A stretch of 5,053 nucleotides of DNA from Candidatus Binatia bacterium (GTDB lineage Bacteria > Desulfobacterota_B > Binatia > UBA9968 > JAJDTQ01): NCBI GenBank assembly GCA_022827045.1, contig JAJDTQ010000089.1, forward strand, positions 1 to 5,053. Reading direction: 5' to 3'. Of the stretch, positions 4,732 through 5,053 are shown one piece after another (positions within the stretch are counted from its first letter, which is position 1; every line of letters begins with the position of its first letter). The position numbers were made by a program, and so were the translations under genes. Under the pieces are notes generated by a model. That model saw only the letters and a list, made by a program, of their open reading frames with translations, made no database searches and was not told the origin of the DNA.

Positions 4732-5053
4732 CCTCCCGGGCGAAGAGGTCGAGGGATGCCATGGACGCCTCGCGGGAGATGCCCGGGACGGAGAAGCGGC
4801 AGACCAGGTGATCGAGCCCGATCTCCTGCCGGAAGCGCGAGATCTCCCGGATGCAGGTGTCGGGGTCGCCCAGGATGATGCGGTTCTCCGCCAGCCGCTC
4901 GATGGTGAGCTCCCCGGCAGGCCGTTTGATAACCGGGTGCGGCCAGCGGAAGTACATGTTCTCGTAGGCCTGGATGAAGGAGTCGCCGGCGGTTTTGAGC
5001 GCCTCCTCCGTGGTGCCGGCGACGAAGACGTAACGGAACGCCGCGATGGTGCC
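4712..5053 (-). CDS. LLM class flavin-dependent oxidoreductase, C-terminal part
   Basis: This is the C-terminal 113 residues of a luciferase-like (bacterial luciferase / F420-dependent reductase superfamily) oxidoreductase. Its frame stays open to the right edge of the window, and the first internal ATG (4957) is not the start. The visible part begins GTIAAFRYVFVAGT, continues through YENMYFRWPHPV, and ends with the typical block ENRIILGDPDTCIREISRF...GLDHLVCRFSVPGI and FAREVMPALG. In full-length relatives the ILGDPD/GSPE loop and the following helix close the TIM barrel. Most family members are 300-370 residues, so about two thirds of the gene lies outside. Cofactor (FMN or F420) and substrate cannot be decided from this part. 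The stop codon lies 20 bp inside the converging transposase gene. Confidence 0.88.
   Translation of the reverse strand, partial: GTIAAFRYVFVAGTTEEALKTAGDSFIQAYENMYFRWPHPVIKRPAGELTIERLAENRIILGDPDTCIREISRFRQEIGLDHLVCRFSVPGISREASMASLDLFAREVMPALG

Overview
The window is high-GC bacterial chromosome. It is gene-dense, most codons end in G or C, and the genes are metabolic enzymes plus one transposase-type gene. The organism cannot be fixed from the sequence. The mix of a 2-oxoglutarate oxygenase, a luciferase-like monooxygenase, alpha/beta hydrolases and an IDH3-type dehydrogenase, together with palindromic ATTCCCGC repeats, would fit a soil, marine or sponge-associated proteobacterium or a related uncultured lineage. 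That placement is inference only.

Layout from left to right: (1) the 3' part of an isopenicillin N synthase-like 2OG-Fe(II) oxygenase on the + strand (1-423), cut by the window edge. (2) A 159-bp gap between convergent genes that holds a perfect palindrome and a run of degenerate copies of one of its arms. (3) Two alpha/beta hydrolase genes on the - strand: an HSL/BD-FAE-type esterase (583-1410) and, transcribed ahead of it, a very convincing haloacetate (fluoroacetate-type) dehalogenase (1508-2386). (4) A 196-bp divergent intergenic region with a T7 tract and a possible -10 box. (5) An NAD-type isocitrate dehydrogenase on the + strand (2583-3611). (6) A 106-bp gap with the best promoter in the window (TTGACA-16-GATAAT) and a GGTCAGACC palindrome. 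These lead into (7) a long REP-associated (Y1/HUH-fold) transposase with a DnaA-like C-terminal helix-turn-helix (3718-4731). (8) The 3' part of a luciferase-like (LLM) flavin-dependent oxidoreductase on the - strand (4712-5053), which overlaps the transposase gene tail to tail by 20 bp within a perfect 10-bp-stem hairpin.

No multi-gene pathway or defence system can be demonstrated. The two hydrolases could be co-transcribed across a 97-bp gap; the other genes look like single units. The points most worth a second look are these. The transposase has histidine (codon CAT) where the family has its catalytic tyrosine. The dehalogenase keeps the full catalytic and halide-binding residue set of fluoroacetate dehalogenase and has more A/T-ending codons than its neighbour. 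It is divergently arranged with isocitrate dehydrogenase, the step after aconitase, which is the enzyme that fluoroacetate poisons.
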